Part shown: positions 62,628 through 64,000 of the stretch, in pieces
Layout of the letters: each line of letters starts with the position of its first letter
Position numbering within the stretch: position 1 is the first letter of the stretch
Assembly: GCF_949987535.1 (NCBI RefSeq)
Contig: NC_080066.1
Span: forward strand, 95,003,600 to 95,067,599
DNA length: 64,000 bases
Direction: 5' to 3'
Origin: Balaenoptera acutorostrata
Lineage: Eukaryota > Chordata > Mammalia > Artiodactyla > Balaenopteridae
Made by a program: the position numbers and the translations under genes
The notes under the pieces: generated by a model
The model's input: only the letters and a program-made list of their open reading frames with translations
Told to the model about the DNA's origin: nothing
The model's database searches: none

Positions 62628-64000
62628 CTTTATTTATTTATTTTATTATTATTATTATTTTTTATACAGCAGGTTCTTATTAGTCTTCAATTTTATACAC
62701 ATCAGTGTATACATGTCAATCCCAGTCGCCCAATTCAGCACACCACCATCCCCACCCCACTGCGGTTTTCCCCCCTTGGTGTCCATACATTTGTTCTCTA
62801 CATCTTTGTCTCAACTTCTGCCCTGCAACCTGGTTCATCTGTACCATTTTTCTAGGTTCCACATACATGCGTTAATATACGATATTTGTTTTTCTCTTTC
62901 TGACTTACTTCACTCTGTATGACAGTCTCTAGATCCACCCATGTCTCAACAAATGACTCAATTTCGTTCCTTTTTATGGCTGAGTAATATTCCATTGTAT
63001 ATATGTACCACATCTTCTTTATCCATTCGTCTGTCAATGGGCATTTAGGTTGCTTCCATGACCTGGCTATTGTAAATAGTGCTGCAATGAACATTGGGGT
63101 GCATGTGTCTTTTTGAATTATGGTATTCTCTGGGTATATGCCCCATAGTGGGATTGCTGGATCATATGGTAATTCTATTTTTAGTTTTTTAAAGAACCTC
63201 CATACTGTTCTCCATAGTGGCTGTATCAATTTACATTCCCACCGACAGTGCAAGAGGGTTCTCTTTTCTCCACACCCTCTCCAGCATTTGTTGTTTGTAG
63301 ATTTTCTGATGATGCCCATTCTAACTGGTGTGAGGTGATACCTCATTGTAGTTTTGATTTGCATTTCTCTAATAATTAGCGATGTTGAGCAGCTTTTCAT
63401 GTGCTTCTTGGCCATCTGTATGTCTTCTTTGGAGAAATGTCTGTTTAGGTCTTCTGCCCATTTTTGGATGGGGTTGTTTGTTTCTTTAATATTGAGCTGC
63501 ATGAGCTGTTTATATATTTTGGAGATTAATCCTTTGTCCTTTGATTCATTTGCAAATATTTTCTCCCATTCTGAGGGTTGTCTTTTCGTCTTGTTGATGG
63601 TTTCCTTTGCTGTGCAAAAGCTTTGAAGTTTCATTAGGTCCCATTTGTTTACTTTTGTTTTTATTTCCAGTACTCTAGGAGGTGGATCAAAAAAGATCTT
63701 GCTGTGATTTATGTCAAAGAGTGTTCTTCCTATGTTTTCCTCTAAGAGTTTTTTAGTGTCTAGTCTTACATTTAGGTCTCGAATCCATTTTGAGTTTATT
63801 TTTGTGTATGGTGTTATGGAGTGTTCTAATTTCATTCTTTTACATGTAGCTGTCCAGTTTTCCCAGAACCACTTATTGAAGAGACTGTCTTTTCTCCATT
63901 GTATATCTTTGCCTCCTTTATCATAGATTAGTTGACCATAGGTGCGTGGGTTTATCTCTGGGCTTTCTATCTTGTTCCATTGATATATGTTTCTGTTTTT
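62628..64000 (-). mobile_element. L1 retrotransposon 3' part, running off the right edge
   Basis: T-rich tail on the plus strand, then a reversed 3' UTR ('tatacagcaggttcttatta', 'cccaattcagcacaccacca'), then the ORF2 C-terminal region. The 3' UTR differs from the other L1s in the window and is of the kind I associate with recently active cetacean L1. Confidence 0.92.
62852..64000 (-). CDS. L1 ORF2 protein, C-terminal 382 codons, open to window edge
   Basis: Minus frame read from the edge: 55 codons without a stop precede the first Met at 63835, then 327 residues to a stop ending at 62852. It includes [40 protein letters not shown] (the Cys-rich region; cysteines visible in CWRGCGEK and LHCRWEC) and [20 protein letters not shown]. 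In L1, ORF2 supplies endonuclease and reverse transcriptase; only the C-terminal domain is seen here. Every other L1 piece in the window is broken, so this is the youngest. Confidence 0.88.
   Translation of the reverse strand, partial: KNRNIYQWNKIESPEINPRTYGQLIYDKGGKDIQWRKDSLFNKWFWENWTATCKRMKLEHSITPYTKINSKWIRDLNVRLDTKKLLEENIGRTLFDINHSKIFFDPPPRVLEIKTKVNKWDLMKLQSFCTAKETINKTKRQPSEWEKIFANESKDKGLISKIYKQLMQLNIKETNNPIQKWAEDLNRHFSKEDIQMAKKHMKSCSTSLIIREMQIKTTMRYHLTPVRMGIIRKSTNNKCWRGCGEKRTLLHCRWECKLIQPLWRTVWRFFKKLKIELPYDPAIPLWGIYPENTIIQKDTCTPMFIAALFTIARSWKQPKCPLTDEWIKKMWYIYTMEYYSAIKRNEIESFVETWVDLETVIQSEVSQKEKNKYRILTHVCGT

Larger units (their letters stand above)
61846..64000 (+). other. PLA2G4E: Intron 18 of PLA2G4E, open at right edge
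   Basis: The intron starts with GC and its acceptor is outside the window. I looked for the expected next exon (a Cys-rich CEYC-like peptide) between 61846 and 62600 and saw none. The rest is filled by a plus-strand SINE and a minus-strand L1. Confidence 0.8.

Noticed and set aside
1..64000. CRISPR-like arrays, phage, defence or biosynthetic clusters
   Set aside because: The regular repeats in the window are dinucleotide runs, a G-rich minisatellite and dispersed SINEs. No array with unique spacers and no compact operon is present; the sequence is plainly mammalian.

Overview
The window is a piece of a mammalian nuclear genome. Its young repeats are tRNA-derived SINEs of the cetacean/hippopotamus CHR type, with the head reading 'ttccctggtggcgcagtggtt', long internal repeats of 'cacaactactgagcc', and an (aaat)n tail. 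There are also L1 3' ends of the type I associate with whales and dolphins. None of the Bov-tA or BovB elements expected of a ruminant are visible. A cetacean, or less likely a hippopotamus, is the best reading. It rests on repeat recognition, not on a database search. There are no bacterial genes, CRISPR arrays or prophage-like loci, and I found no new biological system. The main content is one ordinary gene, with some interesting repeat and DNA-structure details in its introns. || Gene content: one protein-coding gene is supported, PLA2G4E (cytosolic phospholipase A2 epsilon, the calcium-dependent N-acyltransferase), on the + strand. Eighteen coding exons run from the start codon at 11037 to a GC-type splice donor after 61845. 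All splice phases agree and the 733 assembled codons contain no stop. The C2 domain lies in exons 2-5 and the catalytic alpha/beta domain in exons 11-18. The GGG-x-R oxyanion motif, the GLSGA nucleophile serine and the catalytic aspartate are all present. The last roughly 130 residues, probably two exons, lie beyond the right edge. || Layout: 1-11 kb is intergenic 5' flank holding a SINE at the left edge, an ERVL-type LTR, L1 and MIR remnants, and a double SINE insertion. 11.0-33.3 kb is exon 1 and a 22 kb first intron with L2, MIR and old L1 remnants, a nest of SINEs at 21.5-23.2 kb, an antisense LTR, and a CpG-rich block about 1.1 kb before exon 2. 33-48 kb carries exons 2-10 (C2 domain and linker). 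50-61.8 kb carries exons 11-18 (catalytic domain). The right edge lies in intron 18, inside a minus-strand L1 whose ORF2 stays open to the edge. || Known mammalian gene order (established knowledge, not visible here) would place PLA2G4D upstream and EHD4 downstream. Features of second interest are the GC-AG intron, an inverted SINE pair in intron 17, a G-rich minisatellite close upstream of exon 10, long alternating purine-pyrimidine tracts in introns 2 and 11, and two sites where a second retroelement landed in the target duplication of an earlier one.
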